Below, piece by piece: positions 35,020 through 47,756 of a stretch of 64,000 nt of DNA. The position numbers were made by a program, and so were the translations under genes. How positions within the stretch are numbered: the stretch's first letter is position 1; each line of letters starts with the position of its first letter. Location of the stretch: contig CM033120.1 in the NCBI GenBank assembly GCA_019321725.1, positions 9,367,694-9,431,693 of the forward strand, written 5' to 3'. The notes beneath the pieces are model-generated. The model did no database searches and was not told the DNA's origin. It saw nothing but the letters and a program-made list of their open reading frames with translations. This DNA comes from Paulownia fortunei (Eukaryota > Streptophyta > Magnoliopsida > Lamiales > Paulowniaceae).

Positions 35020-35185
35020 TGTGTTGTTTATGCCAATTTTGTGTCATTTTGTTGTTGTTGCTCAAAGTCCCTCATACCTGTGTTGTTTATGCCAATTTTG
35101 TGTCATTTGTTGTTGTTGCTCAAAGTCCCTCATAACTGTGTTGTTTATGCCAATTTTGTGTCATTTGTTGTTGCTCAAACTCTCT
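35020..35185 (+). repeat. Three tandem 58-59 bp repeats after the F-box stop
   Basis: Units start at 35020, 35079 and 35137. Each contains TGTGTTGTTTATGCCAATTT and GTTGTTGCTCAAA. Copy B has a single equivalent (about 55040-55100), so the array expanded after the duplication. It falls in the expected 3' UTR. Confidence 0.7.
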
Positions 35186-35196
35186 AAGTTTTACAG

Positions 35197-35202
35197 AATA
35201 AA
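35197..35202 (+). terminator. Candidate polyadenylation signal of the F-box gene
   Basis: AATAAA lies about 330 bases after the TAA of exon 2. The equivalent in copy B reads GATAAA. Confidence 0.35.
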
Positions 35203-35929
35203 AATTGTTGCTACTTTTTATTTTTTCATAGGTTTAATTTGTTTTTATGTTGTATTAAATTATATGAGTGAGAATATAAGTCACCGGTTATAGTGAGACA
35301 TCAATTGTTACATGATTTTATGTATGTATGCCTTTGAAATTCATTGCTTCATAAATTGCTACTTTTTATTCTTTCTTAAGAATTTATATACTCTTTAACC
35401 ACTTTTTGGTAAAATTTTCTTATCCTAACAATAAGAAAATACCATTACCACAGCTTCAGAACACATTTTGATCTCTATTCATTCACCAGTTACTTTTCCA
35501 AGCTCTAATCCATTAATGATTCTGAATGTCTATTAGGTATGACTTTGAAATAAGATCAGCTAAATAAGGGAAGGATATTTCTATTGTTTACACTTATAAT
35601 AGATCATTGAACCATATTAGTTTGTACTCATGATGATTCCTTCATACGTAAACCGATCATCCAATATATTCGACCACATGGATACCTACATTGGACACAT
35701 AATAGATTGATATACATTATATAATGTTAATGCATTATTCTAATATTATTTCACTTAGAGATTGTTTCAGACTTGTTGCTTAAACCTCATTGAAGATTGC
35801 ATTATAAGTTAATTAGAAACCCAAACTGAAAAAGAACTAAAAAAAATATTACATGCATGCATCGTTTCAGAAATTGTCTTGGCTTCTTAAAGTTTTCTCA
35901 ACCCTTAAACTGGATATGGATGGCTGCGG
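35203..35929. other. Downstream flank of the F-box gene
   Basis: AT-rich, non-coding, and homologous to about 55140-55900 in copy B. Confidence 0.5.
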
Positions 35930-38900
35930 ACAGGTAATAAGTTTGTAGGAAGCTGCTGTAGGAGGATTAATTGGTTCGATATTCTACTGGCTGCAGGACT
36001 ATTTATCTTTAGTTTTTATGATTATTTTCTATTCTAGAACATTCTTTCAATTCACACAAGTAGCAACACCTTTTAATTCTATGTGATTTATAAAAAGTGT
36101 CAGACCCATAGAAGCTTTAAGACATGGTTTGAAAATCAAACTGGTTTCTTGAATATATGGACATCTAGAACTTGCATCAATTTGGTAGGGAATGTTGCAA
36201 CGTATCAGTTTGGCAAAAGAAAAAAAAAAAAAAAAGAGAATACAAAAACTAAAAGAATGAGACAAACAATTTATCACGGTTTGGCCAAATCTATACCTAA
36301 TCCACTCAGCAATACTCTCTTAGGATTTTCTAAACAATCTACTATAACTAATTTCCTTGACATTAGTGGAAAGAGATTGAAAACCACTTATCTAACTCTC
36401 ACTTTCACAAGAACTAGCTTTCAATTTGGTACCAAAAAGTCACCACTTTTCTTAGTGTTTGAACAATTTAAATCGACATAATGATTTGAAGTATACAGTA
36501 AAAACACATTTTTACTTCTCAAAAGTGGGAAAACTGATATTTTTAATCCCATAATATAGGATCAACCAGTTTGACGCCAAACTCTTTATAAAATTCAATT
36601 TTAGTCCCATATATTAGGCTCCACCAGCACATTTAGCCGTACTGTATGAAAATAGACGGAAATGATCATTTAATGGCACATGGCTGTTAACTCTACATTC
36701 TGGTGGGAAGTTCCATCAACTTCTTTTTCATAAATAAATATTTTTTCATGCTCCATTGAACTCATTTTTCCAGCCAATTTTTCATTTGTTAGCTTTTGAG
36801 AGGGAAATAAGTAACTACTTCCATTTTGCAATTATTGCATAATATTACATAATATATCCAAAATATATTGCAATTTTATGATAAATACATATAAAATATA
36901 AATATATAACACAAACACATATATGTGTCTATGTAAACATCTATAATATTGATAAGTATTACATATATATGTGTGTGCATGTGTGTAAACGTCTATAATA
37001 TTGATGAGTATTATATATTCAATATTTATTAGGTGCATATGATGTGTGTGTGTGTGTAAATATCTATAATATTGATGAGTATTACATATTCAATATTTAT
37101 TTAGCGCATATGGTGTGCGTGTGCGCGTAAATATATGAATTTATTAAGAGATTAATTGACAATAGTAAAAAGATGGGCACCTAATTCCAATACAATAGGG
37201 GTCTCTCAGTCCAAGTCAGCTGAATATCGTACACGATTTTATATGTATAAATACAAAAAAATGTGAAATATTTATATATCATGTAATATTATGTACACTA
37301 TGCTATTTATATTATTTATGTATAATTTAATATAGTATAACGATAATATTAATCGTATAATGTAATTTTTTAAGTTGGAATGCATAAACATATATATATA
37401 TATATATTTAATGTAGTTTTAATAATTAAATTATGCACGTGTATATGCATAGTAAAAAATTTCAATCTATATTCCTATACAAAGATTGCAATTATATTAT
37501 TTATATGTAATTTATATTTTTTAATCTATTCACATATGTCTTGTTTATTTTTACTTTTTATATACATATTCCACAAAAAATTAACTTTTGCAATATATTT
37601 TCGTAATAATGTAAATATTATTGATTACATATAAATCTATACATATATACATAGAGTATAAATTGTTAATAAATAATTATATGATGGGATATCATAAAGA
37701 ATGGATTCACATAGCAGGAGAATATTAGAGGTTTATTTTGTTATATTAGAGTAGTTTGGTTATAAATTCTATTATACAAAGTAATTGACAAGTTCACTTC
37801 AAATTTATCGAGCTTAGTGTCTTCACCTGGATATAAAATTTGTATATAATTTTTGAATTTATGTTAAAGTAAAACTAATATCTGACATTGTAATTATTAG
37901 GGAGCTTTATTTTGTGTCTAAAACTCCAAAAAATATAGATCCAAATTCCTTAATAAGATTTTGGTAAAGGATAAAATTTATTTGTGGTCCCATAGGATTG
38001 TAGCGTTTCAACTTTGGTCCCTAGGTACGAAATTGGTCCCAAACTTTGTCAAAATTGGTCCTTCCATTAGAAAACTAAAGGAACCAACTAGCTAGTTCTG
38101 CCATTAAGTGCTGAAAATGGAAAGAAAATTGTTCTTGCAGCTAGTTAGCTTGACCCTTGAAGAAGCTGTGGAAAGGAAATAAGTTCGTAGGAGGATTAAT
38201 TGGTTCTATTGGGCTGTTTATCTTTGATATTTATGATTATTTTCTATTCTAGAAACATCTTTAAATTCACCCAAGCAGCAACACCTTTCAATGAGGGGGT
38301 AGATACTTTCTTGAGTATTTTATATTTGATTTATGAAAAGAGTTAGGCCCATAGAAGCTTTAACATATGGTGTTGGAAATCAAACTGATTTCTTGATTAG
38401 ACATATAGAACTTGTATCAGTTTGCAAAGGGAATGGTGCTGCAAAACAAAATGAGAGAATGCAAAAACTAAAATAACGAGACAAGCAATTTATTGTTAAA
38501 TCTACGCCTAACCCACTTACCAAGACTCTTGAAGATTTACTACCAATCGACCATTAATAATTTCCTTTATAATGGTAGAAAGAGATGAAAACAACTTTTA
38601 TAATTATAATTTCCATAAGAATTAGCTTTCAGTTTAGTACAAAAGTGTCACCTCTCTTCTTAGCGATTGAACAATTTGAATTGATTTATTGGTTTGAAGT
38701 GTTCATTGAAAACACACCTTTACTACTCAAGAGTGAGATGTCGATCCCCAAACTTTTTAAGAAATTTGGTTTTTAGTACCATATATTACCCTCCATTTGT
38801 ACATTTAACCAAACTGTTTGTAAATAGATAGAAATGATTATGTGCTGGCACGTGGCTGTTACCCGAATCATTTTGGAGGGAAACTCCATCCAGTTTCTTT

Positions 38901-39600
38901 TGGGGGGAGAAAATATTTTTTCATGCTCCATCAAACTCTTTTTTTTTATTTCAAACAATTTTTTATCATTTATTGGTATTTGAGAAAAATAGAAGTTCCT
39001 AACTTACATTTTGCAGTATTATGTAGACAATATGACATAATACGTGTACATAACATATTACACCTTTATATAATGCATACATATAAAATATAAAAAAATA
39101 TGCCATGTGTATGCATACATGTATAATATTGATGAGTATTACATATTCAATATTTTTTAGTTCATAAGCTATATATATATATATATATATATATGTAAAT
39201 ATACTGGACTATATCTATATAAAAATATTAAAACATGTAATATTGATAATATGTTTTATAATGTCATATAAAATTTATGTGATTTATATTATTTATATGC
39301 GATATAATGTAATTATGTATAATATTAAACCTTTAATGTGTTTTTTGTAAATGGAATGCCAAAACATATATGTATTTAACATAGTTGTAATCTTTATATT
39401 TCAATATATGAAAAACGTATTTCAATACAAAATTGCATTTGTATTATTTTTATGTAATTTATATATCCTATATCTATATACATGTGTTTTGTTTTTGTTT
39501 TTTTTAACTTTTTATTTGCATATATTACATAAAAATTGTAATGTATCTAACATGTACGCATAATAATGTAACATTAATGATAAATACACATAGTATAAAT
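35930..39600 (+). repeat. Diverged 2.2-kb tandem duplication
   Basis: The segment starting near 35935 (GGAGGATTAATTGGTTC, then ATTATTTTCTATTCTAGAA at about 36020) recurs starting near 38165, followed in both by matching pieces such as GTCACC(A/T)CT and ATATTGATGAGTATTACATA. Copy B has a single version (about 55905-57147). The ORFs inside are AT-rich chance frames. A TA microsatellite lies at about 39171-39194. Confidence 0.65.
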
Positions 39601-41575
39601 TATAAATAATGTATAGACATCCTAACTTAAGAATTTATTATATTCTCGGATTTTACCTTATAAAACACATGTACTCAAATAATTTATAGAATTATTGATT
39701 TATGAAGCTTACATAACTTAAATATCAATAAATTTTATTGTAACCTATATATAATATAAAAATAATAAAGTATTATTTATAGATAAATTATAAACTGTAT
39801 ATACATTTGATTTATTTATTTAGGAATTTAGAAACAAATGTGTGTGTGTGTGTGTATTATTCCAAATGCAAAAACCTAAGCAAATTGGGGGAACAAATTC
39901 CAACCAAAATATTTTCGGTCCTAGACAAAATTATTTTGTACTCATTTGGAGATAAAACTAGGGCAAAAAGTATATTTAGTATCACGCCCCAAACTTCGAG
40001 ATCATAACAATCACTACAAATTCTTAGGAGCATCCCAAAAGCCTACAAGGCTAACCGAATAATCTCCTATATAATCCAATATATTGGTACATAGCATCTA
40101 TATCTCAAATCTTTTATTACATGTCATTATATTCCATCACCCAAATAAATCTTATAATTTATTAAATATCTACTTGACAAGATTTAAATAAATAAGTCAA
40201 AATTCCTTCAAATGTTTATCTCCCAAAAATATAAACAAAGTGACAATAGTCACCAAGTAATAAGAAAATTTAAATTCTCAATATTCAAATTTATCTAGTT
40301 AAACAATTTCAAATATAATAAAAGTAACTTTGCTTGAACCTTTTCATAGCCTACTTGGTACTTCGAGAAATTTTCCATGCAAATATACCCCATCATTTGA
40401 AAAATATTAGTAGAATAATGAGCACGACGACCCAATAAATAACTACACTCAACTAGTTAGATCAAACAAGCCAAAAGATATCTATAACTCAACAAAATAA
40501 ATAAATAAATAAATAGATCACATAATATAATCATTTATCAAATCTGAATACCAGACAAAAAATTAAATAACCATACAGAACCAATGCAAAATACCACAAA
40601 GAAGGCAACATGGGTTATGTGGCTGGTTTTACTCCCCTGTCATGGGTCACGAACCAAAATTTAACCCCAGTTAATCTTGGTAAACTTGCCTTTGTCCGGA
40701 ATAGTCACTAGTGCATATAGTTTCAACTAAACTCCCAAAAATCAACGTGTTTGAAAAATTACATTTTAACATATAATCAACGAATCAAATTTATAAAGTT
40801 ATTTTCATAGTTCAATACATAATATAAACTTGCTTGGTCCGCTCAAAATCACCATTTTCAACACACACCAATGTACCATATGTAGATTTAAGCACTAGAA
40901 AAATGAATCACTTACCTCTACCCCAATAATTTGATTTTCAAAATTCCCAAGTTACTTATATTATTAAACCCCAAATCAATGTTCAACTCCACTTCTGTCA
41001 TTCACCATCCATACACTTTTATACAAATATAATTGATGCAAAAGAAACGTCATTCAAGATGGTCCTCGCAAATTCCATAAGTGGCATTCGGTATAACAGA
41101 TTATGATTCAATCCTAATGAACTAAGTAGTATTAATATAGGTAACTTTGATCACTCTCTTGATTTAAGTAAGCTTGACGCCCTCTCTCTTCATACTATTT
41201 CATAATATCCCAAAAGAACTTTGTATTAAAAATGGAATCTGCAACAATAAAAATGAGGAATACGCCCATCACGAGTTAAATTTCCATCCATTACAGTTGC
41301 ATGCATGACACTTTCCATTGAAAATTTTGATGGCGTGACCAATATTGCAAAAAGAGCTAGTATATGGTATTAAACATTTTTATTTATAGTTGTATTTATT
41401 TTTTAATAATTAGTTAATAAAGAAATCACAATAAGAAAATATTTTTATAGGTAAAAAAAATAATTAATATTATATTTTTTATGATCGGATCTGCAAGTGA
41501 ACAAAATATTTTCTCTAGTGAAGTCTGTCTGTCTAGATTGAGATTCATACTCCCACTGATGATTGTGGCTCAACA
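39601..41575. other. AT-rich region with an LTR-like block
   Basis: No coding frame. From about 39980 (TATCACGCCCCAAACTTCG) to roughly 41300, the composition and phrases such as CCCTGTCATGGGTCACGAA (about 40636-40654) look like an antisense gypsy LTR, but no partner or target duplication was found. A TG repeat is at 39839-39855. Confidence 0.3.
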
Positions 41576-41820
41576 ATGACCTTCACTAATGAGGACCTGC
41601 TACTTGGTTCTAAACCCCATAATAGGCCATTATTCGTAACTGGCTATACTCGCAAGCAAAAGGTAAATATGATATTAATTGATGAAGGCTCTACAGTTAA
41701 TATCTTGCCCTAGTGTACAATAAAAGAGTCGGGAGTTTCTATAGATGAACTTGCAAATAGCCGCTTGATGATCCAAGGTTTCAATCAAGGGGACAAAGAG
41801 CTCTCAGCATCATAAGGTTG
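41576..41820 (+). pseudogene. Gypsy protease fragment
   Basis: From the Met at 41576 the frame reads MTFTNEDLLLG, then VNMILIDEGSTVNILP and a stop (41711-41713). After it, GVSIDELANSRLMIQGFNQG continues. The DEGSTVNIL segment is the retropepsin active-site region (usually DSGSS/DTGSS) of Ty3/gypsy elements. No gag or RT is attached. Confidence 0.6.
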
Positions 41821-41821
41821 A

Positions 41822-42592
41822 AGTTGTTGATGCCCATTGCTAAGAGAGACAAGTTTTGTCTCAATCAGTAATCTAAGAATGAGTTTAAAGCAAAAGAGAT
41901 GCAAAAGATTCGTAATGCGTTAGTTGTAGGAAGTTTATGCATGCTTAAGTATTTATGCATCCGAATATAGTATGCATGTGGAAATATTAGGTAGATATTT
42001 AAGTAACCCTGGAATGGATCATAAGAAGTAGCTAAACGATAATACATTGTTTACAAAGAATGAAAGGCAATATGCTCACTTATCAGAAATCAAATCTTTT
42101 GGGAGATCATTCGGTATTATGATTTTGATTTTATTGTGTGCCTATATAGTAAGAGATCCACTTTGGGCTATACTTAATTACTAGTTGGAAGAGCTATTTT
42201 CTAGAAAAGTGCTAAGTAGACACTCATAGCTCATTCCACTATGGCAGCTAAGTTCTAGCCCGTTATGAGGCACTTGATATGGGATATGGCTGTGAAATTT
42301 TGTCACTGGGCTGCATGTTGTGGATGTTCTTAAAATACTACTAAAGATATATTGTGACAATAAATTGGCTTTACCATATTCCATCAACAATAGAAGCTCT
42401 TTGAAGTTGAGGGCATATCGACTTTAAGTTTCTTGTTATTATAAGGAAAGAATTCAGAGTTATCAAGCGTCTATAGAATATATTCGAACAAACTCTATGA
42501 TTGTTGATCCGCTCACCAAGGGTTTACCGCCTAAGGTGTTTCATGAGCACACTGCTCATAGGGTGTTGTATTGTTTGATGAATGCATTTTAG
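41822..42592 (+). pseudogene. Copia RNase H remnant
   Basis: Pieces in shifting frames match the C-terminus of Tnt1-like copia pol: a segment with QKIRNALVVGSL, LGRYLSNPGMDHKK (about 41975-42025, ends at a stop), a stretch equivalent to the ADx/STMAAE region (about 42215-42240), YCDNKLALPYSINN (about 42350-42390), and MIVDPLTKGLPPKVFHEHTA (about 42498-42557). The end is a TAG at 42590-42592. Many stops make it non-functional. Confidence 0.75.
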
Positions 42593-42990
42593 TGGGAGTT
42601 TCTATTTTAATGTTCTTTTGGTTTAGAGACATTTCAGATTTATTTCAGACAAATAAAGAATATGGTTTGTTTTTACTCATAATTATTTTTGGTTTAGAAT
42701 GATATCATAAAGAATATAGTAGGACCAGTTGGAAATAAGCACGTCTAAGATCACATTGTATGTAATTTTCATGCTACACATCCATACTCGATCTATGTCA
42801 TTGAATATGTTGGTATGATCATTAATAGGTATAGTTATATTTAAATGCAACGATGGTCGCTTTAATCCCATACTAATATAAGAGATGAACCAAATTATAA
42901 CTAAAAAAATATTTGAAGGATAGATAGTCTTTTCAGTGCGTACTCAAGATTTTATAATATAATTTCTCCGGTGTAGTCCAAGTGGTAGAT

Positions 42991-43452
42991 TGTTAAGTTT
43001 TATTTGAATGTGGGCTTACATATGTAAATAACAATTATATAATATGCTATCTAATTTAGTAAACCCAAATTAATCTATTAGTTGGGCACTGAAAATATCT
43101 ATTAGGTATGATTTTTGCAATGTTTAGACACTCAATACTAGTCAAATTAGAATTGATGGCTTCTACTTGACTTAGTATATCAAAAACATTATAGGGTTAG
43201 GGTCCCCAAGTCAAATCAATCGTTTGCTCTTCTCCTCTATCCCTATCTTAGAAAGAGAACCCATGGAGCATTTTAGGAGATTTGATTATCAAAGACGTTA
43301 ACCCAATACAGATTCATATATGTATGCATCAATATGCGTCAATTTGGATTATGAATTAAGGTATGCTTTTGATTTAAATATTTAGTTCATTTTCTTGATA
43401 ATTTACATGATGATCATAAGATTGTTGATCATATTTATATTAAAGTCTTACA
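42991..43452 (+). repeat. Copia 3' LTR
   Basis: TGTTAAGTTTTATTTGAATG ... TAAAGTCTTACA is preceded by the purine tract CCAAGTGGTAGAT. It is 462 bp, alignable with the LTRs at 7447 and 26400. Confidence 0.75.
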
Positions 43453-44035
43453 CGTGTTGCTTCAAACCCACTCGTGAAATAGTATACATTTTTCCTTTTA
43501 TTTCTAAACTCTTTACTTTTTGCAAATTCTGTTTCACAATTTCCTTAACATGCACACAAGTTTACATGTACAAAGTTGAAATTTGATATTATTTTTTGTG
43601 GGTCTCATCTAAATGTTCATGGAATTTACATTGGAGTATGAAACCACAAGCCAAATCTTGTCAAAACCCATTGAGTTGTGCTATGAAATACGACAAAATG
43701 GATCTTATTCTGTAAGTCAATGATATGCCACAAAAAAGATATGATCATCGAAAGATGTTATTTTAACCAACGAAAATATGCGTTGGACAGTTGGAGGGAA
43801 GGTTTGGATGATTTTTATGCTACTCATTATATGTAGTCAAATCATGAACAATATTTTATTGTTTTTAGATTTCATTTTTTAGAGAGTTGTTTTTTTAAAT
43901 AGAGATTTTTCGATTGAAAATAGTATTTTTTCTAAACTCAAAATAATGAGAAGGAAGATCACTGGAGAATTTCTAAGAAGAAAGTTTTTACAAAAATAAT
44001 TTTTTTGTGACGTGATTTTGTGAGAAGAAGATGCC
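43453..44035. other. Spacer without recognised features
   Basis: AT-rich, no coding frame or repeat recognised. Confidence 0.45.
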
Positions 44036-44044
44036 ATCCAATCA

Positions 44045-45116
44045 GCAAAATTATTTTTTTCGTCTTGTAAGTTAGTCTACTTAGATATTTGATTCTTTTC
44101 ATTTTAAAATTTTGAATTTTATCCTTTAAGTGGAAAAAATTCAGATATTTAGTCATCTGACCTACTACAACAGATAAAAGTGATCGGCTAAGCTGACTAG
44201 GATTGAGATTTGGAGAAAAATTAATTTTGGAGGGAAAATTGCTGAGTTGGCCAGCTAAGTGGGCAGGTTTGGAGGAAAGAAAAAAGAAAAATAAAGTCAA
44301 CTTGGTATTTTGGCATAATAAATTTGATAATCATTGCATCAAAATTTAGATTTATATTATATTTCAAACAACTTATAACAAAAACACAATAAATATTTAA
44401 ATGTTAACAAATTTTAATACTTGAGAAAATAAATTATTTATTATATTCAAACTTTAAATAAATAAAAAATAATTTAAATTGGAAAGAAAAAACTAGTATT
44501 ACTTATCATGGATTTCATAAGTTATTAAATGTTAATGAATTGCATATTTAAAAATAAAAAAACACTTAAAATTCACTTTAAAAAATAAAATAGTAGATCA
44601 TTTTCACAAGAAAAAAATTAGTGTAAATTTAATATTTTTAATTACTTACCATAAATTTAATTAAATTATTAAATGTTAATAAGTTTCACATTTAGAAATA
44701 AAACAATACTTAGAATTCAACTTTCAAAAATAAAAAAGAAAATAATTAACTCCATCGTAACAAAATATCTTAGTTTAAATAGTTTTTCTCTTATTTAGAA
44801 TATATAGAAAATGGCCATATATCGAAAAACTTAACACTTGAATGTGCCATATATTCCATAAATGCCAAGTTGTCTTTTCTTTTCCCTCTCAAGCTCTACC
44901 TAGGTGGCCAACTCATCAATTTTCCCACCAAAATTAATTTTTTCCCAAATCTCCACCTTAGCCAGCTTAGTAGGTTTACTTTTAACTGTTGTAGGAGGTT
45001 AGGAGACTAAATATCTGATTTTTTTCTACTTAAAGAATAAAATTAAAATTTTTAAAATGAAAAAGATCAAATCTCTAGATAGGCCAACTTACAAGACAAA
45101 AAAATAATTTTGCCCC
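44045..45116. mobile_element. Mutator-like foldback element with 9-bp target duplication
   Basis: Inverted arms of about 300 bases (44045-44340 and about 44850-45116) pair. For example, GCAAAATTATTTTTTTCGTC at 44045 pairs with the complement of the right end near 45095-45113, and TTAATTTTGGAGGGAAAATT pairs with AATTTTCCCACCAAAATTAA. They are flanked by ATCCAATCA (44036-44044) and ATCTAATCA (45117-45125), a 9-bp duplication with one change, as made by Mutator-type elements. The interior is AT-rich and non-coding. The ORF at 43959-44300 lies mostly in the left arm and is not a gene. Confidence 0.75.
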
Positions 45117-45125
45117 ATCTAATCA

Positions 45126-45486
45126 CACCTTAGGGACTTAGAATCAGAAAAAGGTATCAATCTTAGTTGATCCGCCAACAGGTGCTGAGATGCCTGTCTC
45201 TCTATCCATGGCTCACTTACAAGCATCACAGTAGCGCCCATTAGCGCTGCAACTCTACTATCTCTGGATTTTTTGGGATGGCTCGTCTTCTTCTATTTCT
45301 TAATTTGTGAAGATACCTCCTGAGAGCTCCATTCTTTAATCTCCTAGAAAATCAAATAAAATACATAAAAAATAACAAAAATACTTGAAGACTAGTAAGA
45401 TACTAGGTCAAAGATATCTAAATTGTAGGTTTAAAATCAACTCATCATCAGTGATGGGAGCGGCGGTGATGGGTGAGCTTCTCAAA
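45126..45486. other. Spacer before the purine tract
   Basis: No gene seen. Composition is less AT-rich than its surroundings. Confidence 0.4.
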
Positions 45487-45770
45487 TCTGGAGAGGAGAA
45501 GAGGAGGAAGGAGAAGAGAAGGAAATAAGAAAAAACAAGAAGAAAAAGATAAGAAGAGAAGGAAATTGAAGAAAAAGAAGAAGAGAGAAAGAAGGGGGAG
45601 CAACGATGATAGCAATGAAGGCGACAACGGTTGCAGAAGATGGTGGTGAAAAAGAAGAGGAAAAGCATAAAGAAGGAAAAGAGAAGAGGAAAGAGGAATA
45701 ATAAAAGAAGAGAAAGGTAAGAAAGACAGAAGAAGAAGAAGAGAAGAAAAGAAGGAAAGAAGTGTTTTCC
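45487..45770. repeat. Polypurine (GA-rich) tract
   Basis: Nearly 300 bases of almost pure A/G on the + strand are interrupted only by a short mixed segment at about 45600-45645. The long minus-strand ORFs over it (Ser/Phe/Leu-rich) are composition artefacts. The + strand gives Glu/Lys-rich readings that might be an eroded low-complexity coding exon, but nothing confirms this. Confidence 0.6.
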
Positions 45771-46349
45771 ATGTAAATAAATCACATCATTATTTTTCAA
45801 TAATTCATTCAAATAAATTGTTGTTCCCATATTTTCCGGTTCCACTCTCAATATATATTTCTCCACAATATATCTATCAAAACATCCAAAATAATATCAA
45901 ATAAAATTTTAATTTTTTTGTGGGGCCCATTTCCCTTATCTGTGGCCTATTTCCATGGGAGTTTTCTGGACTCTTAAATAAAGATGGTCATCACTCATCA
46001 CATGCATTTGTAGGTAATGATATTGTAACTTAAAGATAGTAAAGCCACGTTAGGTTATTTGCATCCACCATCACCTTATATTTGGAGTTTTGACATTCAC
46101 TCTTTCCTATAAAAACATTTGATTAAAATACTAATTAAAATTTTATTTAAAAGTAAAAATATCCAAAATCCTATTGTGAAGTTTGGTTTCATTTTTTAAA
46201 TTTTATTTCTATCTCTTGAAAGTAAAGAGCATTTGATAAGTGTATTTTGGAAGAATAATATATTTACTCCCCAAAATAATTTTTTATTTTTTTAAAAATT
46301 TTCTCTCATCTTTATATATATATATATTATGATCATTACATCACTTCAA

Positions 46350-46384
<35 letters not shown>

Positions 46385-46734
46385 TATATCTATCACAATC
46401 ATTATAAGAATAAATAATATATATTTATATTTTTTAATCATTATCTTAACATATATATATTTCTCATGATTAACTTAATATAATAACATTATAAAATACT
46501 GTAAAAGTTTGATGTGATACCATTAAACATACAAAACCTAACAAAAAGACATTCACAATGGAAAATATCAATATGAAAATAGTTCATCCAAACAGGTTTT
46601 CTAAGAAATTACATTACATCATTATTCCCAACAAGTCATCCAAACATATTTTTTCATTCTCCAAGCTTACATTCAAAATACATTTTGCCAAAATATTTCT
46701 CCCCAAATACTTAAAATAACACCAAATGATATAG
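45771..46734. other. AT-rich spacer with microsatellite
   Basis: No coding frame. A TA/TATG microsatellite occupies about 46311-46386. Confidence 0.45.
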
Positions 46735-47756
46735 AAAATCAAGCCTGCGTATATATCGAAAGTTAGAGATGAAAACAAAATCCTTGGGCATTGTCTGGTT
46801 TTGTTTTGAGAGTTTTATGGGAAGTGTTTTGGGGAAGGAATTTGGGAAGAAAAGTAATGTTTTGGGAAAGATATTTTTTACTGTAATATAATGCCTTGCA
46901 AGTCTTTTTGTTGCTTAGTAAAAAATAGGTTTTTTTTATATATTATATGTTGTATTTTTTAATGTTAAAAAAGAGATATATATTTATGACAATATAAAAT
47001 TAAAAAAAATAATAATGTTGATATATAATAGATCCCATTTTAAGAGAGGAAGAAATTATTTTGAGAGAATGAGAAAACCAAGTAAGAAAAAAAACCAACA
47101 AAAAAGAGCAAAGGATGCACTTTATGAAAAGAAAAAAAAAACAGCATGACAAACGCTATGGTTTGACAGTTTTAAAACATCAAAAAGTTCAAAAAATCAA
47201 CATAATAAATTAACCAAAAAAAGTAATACTATAGTTTAAACTTTACACTGCAACAAATTGGGCTTTAAAATGTTGATGGACAATGTGATTTTAGTAAACA
47301 ACAATGTAATTGTGCACCACCCACGACTAGTGTGAATATGAAAGTCATTGTCAACACATGGACCAAATGATGCCTGCAGCAAGAAACAAAATCTTTGAAT
47401 TAGGAAAAAAAAACGAAAGAAGAATTAAAAAAAATAACAATCATTGAAGACAAAGGCCACCAAGATGGCATATCGCTGCAATGAATTTTTTTTACTAAGG
47501 TGTAAGTATGAGCCCTGATGATTAGGTAATTAAATTTTGAAATTTAAGGATATCTTTCCTTTATTGCAAAATTTGAAAAGGAAATAGAAGTAAAGGCTGG
47601 TGATGAAATTTCTAAATGTTGAATTTTTGAAATTATTACGATATGTAAAAAGAGAATAGAAGTTAAGACTTGTGATACAGACTCAATTGCATTAATTTGG
47701 ATTTTTTTGGAGTTTTGAAAAATATTGTAATACTGTTTTACGCATCAGGATATAAA

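Larger units (their letters stand above)
27749..39600 (+). repeat. Segmental duplication, copy A
   Basis: From AAATGATATAGAAAATCAAG at 27749 this block aligns in direct orientation with 46735 onwards. Shared landmarks are the AAGATGGCATATCGCTGCAA segment (28395 / 47463), the F-box gene, its intron, its RG-coding second exon and the downstream 3' flank. Copy A has an extra SINE and a 2.2-kb tandem duplication of its right part. The right edge is approximate. Confidence 0.8.
41822..43452 (+). mobile_element. Truncated Ty1/copia element, 3' end only
   Basis: It contains the end of RT/RNase H (pseudogene 41822-42592), a 3' untranslated segment and the 3' LTR. It is the same family as the antisense element at 7447-26864 but in the opposite orientation. 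The 5' two thirds are missing. Confidence 0.7.

Noticed and set aside
34931..35293. 120-codon ORF with Cys/Val/Leu-rich repeats
   Set aside because: It is the translation of the 58-bp tandem repeats in the probable F-box 3' UTR and is not conserved in copy B.
35930..39600. Possible CRISPR-like or satellite array because of recurring phrases
   Set aside because: The phrases recur only twice at 2.2-kb distance; this is a diverged tandem duplication, not a regular array.
45408..45866. Long minus-strand ORF rich in Ser, Phe and Leu
   Set aside because: It lies on the complement of the purine tract; stop codons are rare there for composition reasons and no domain is recognisable.
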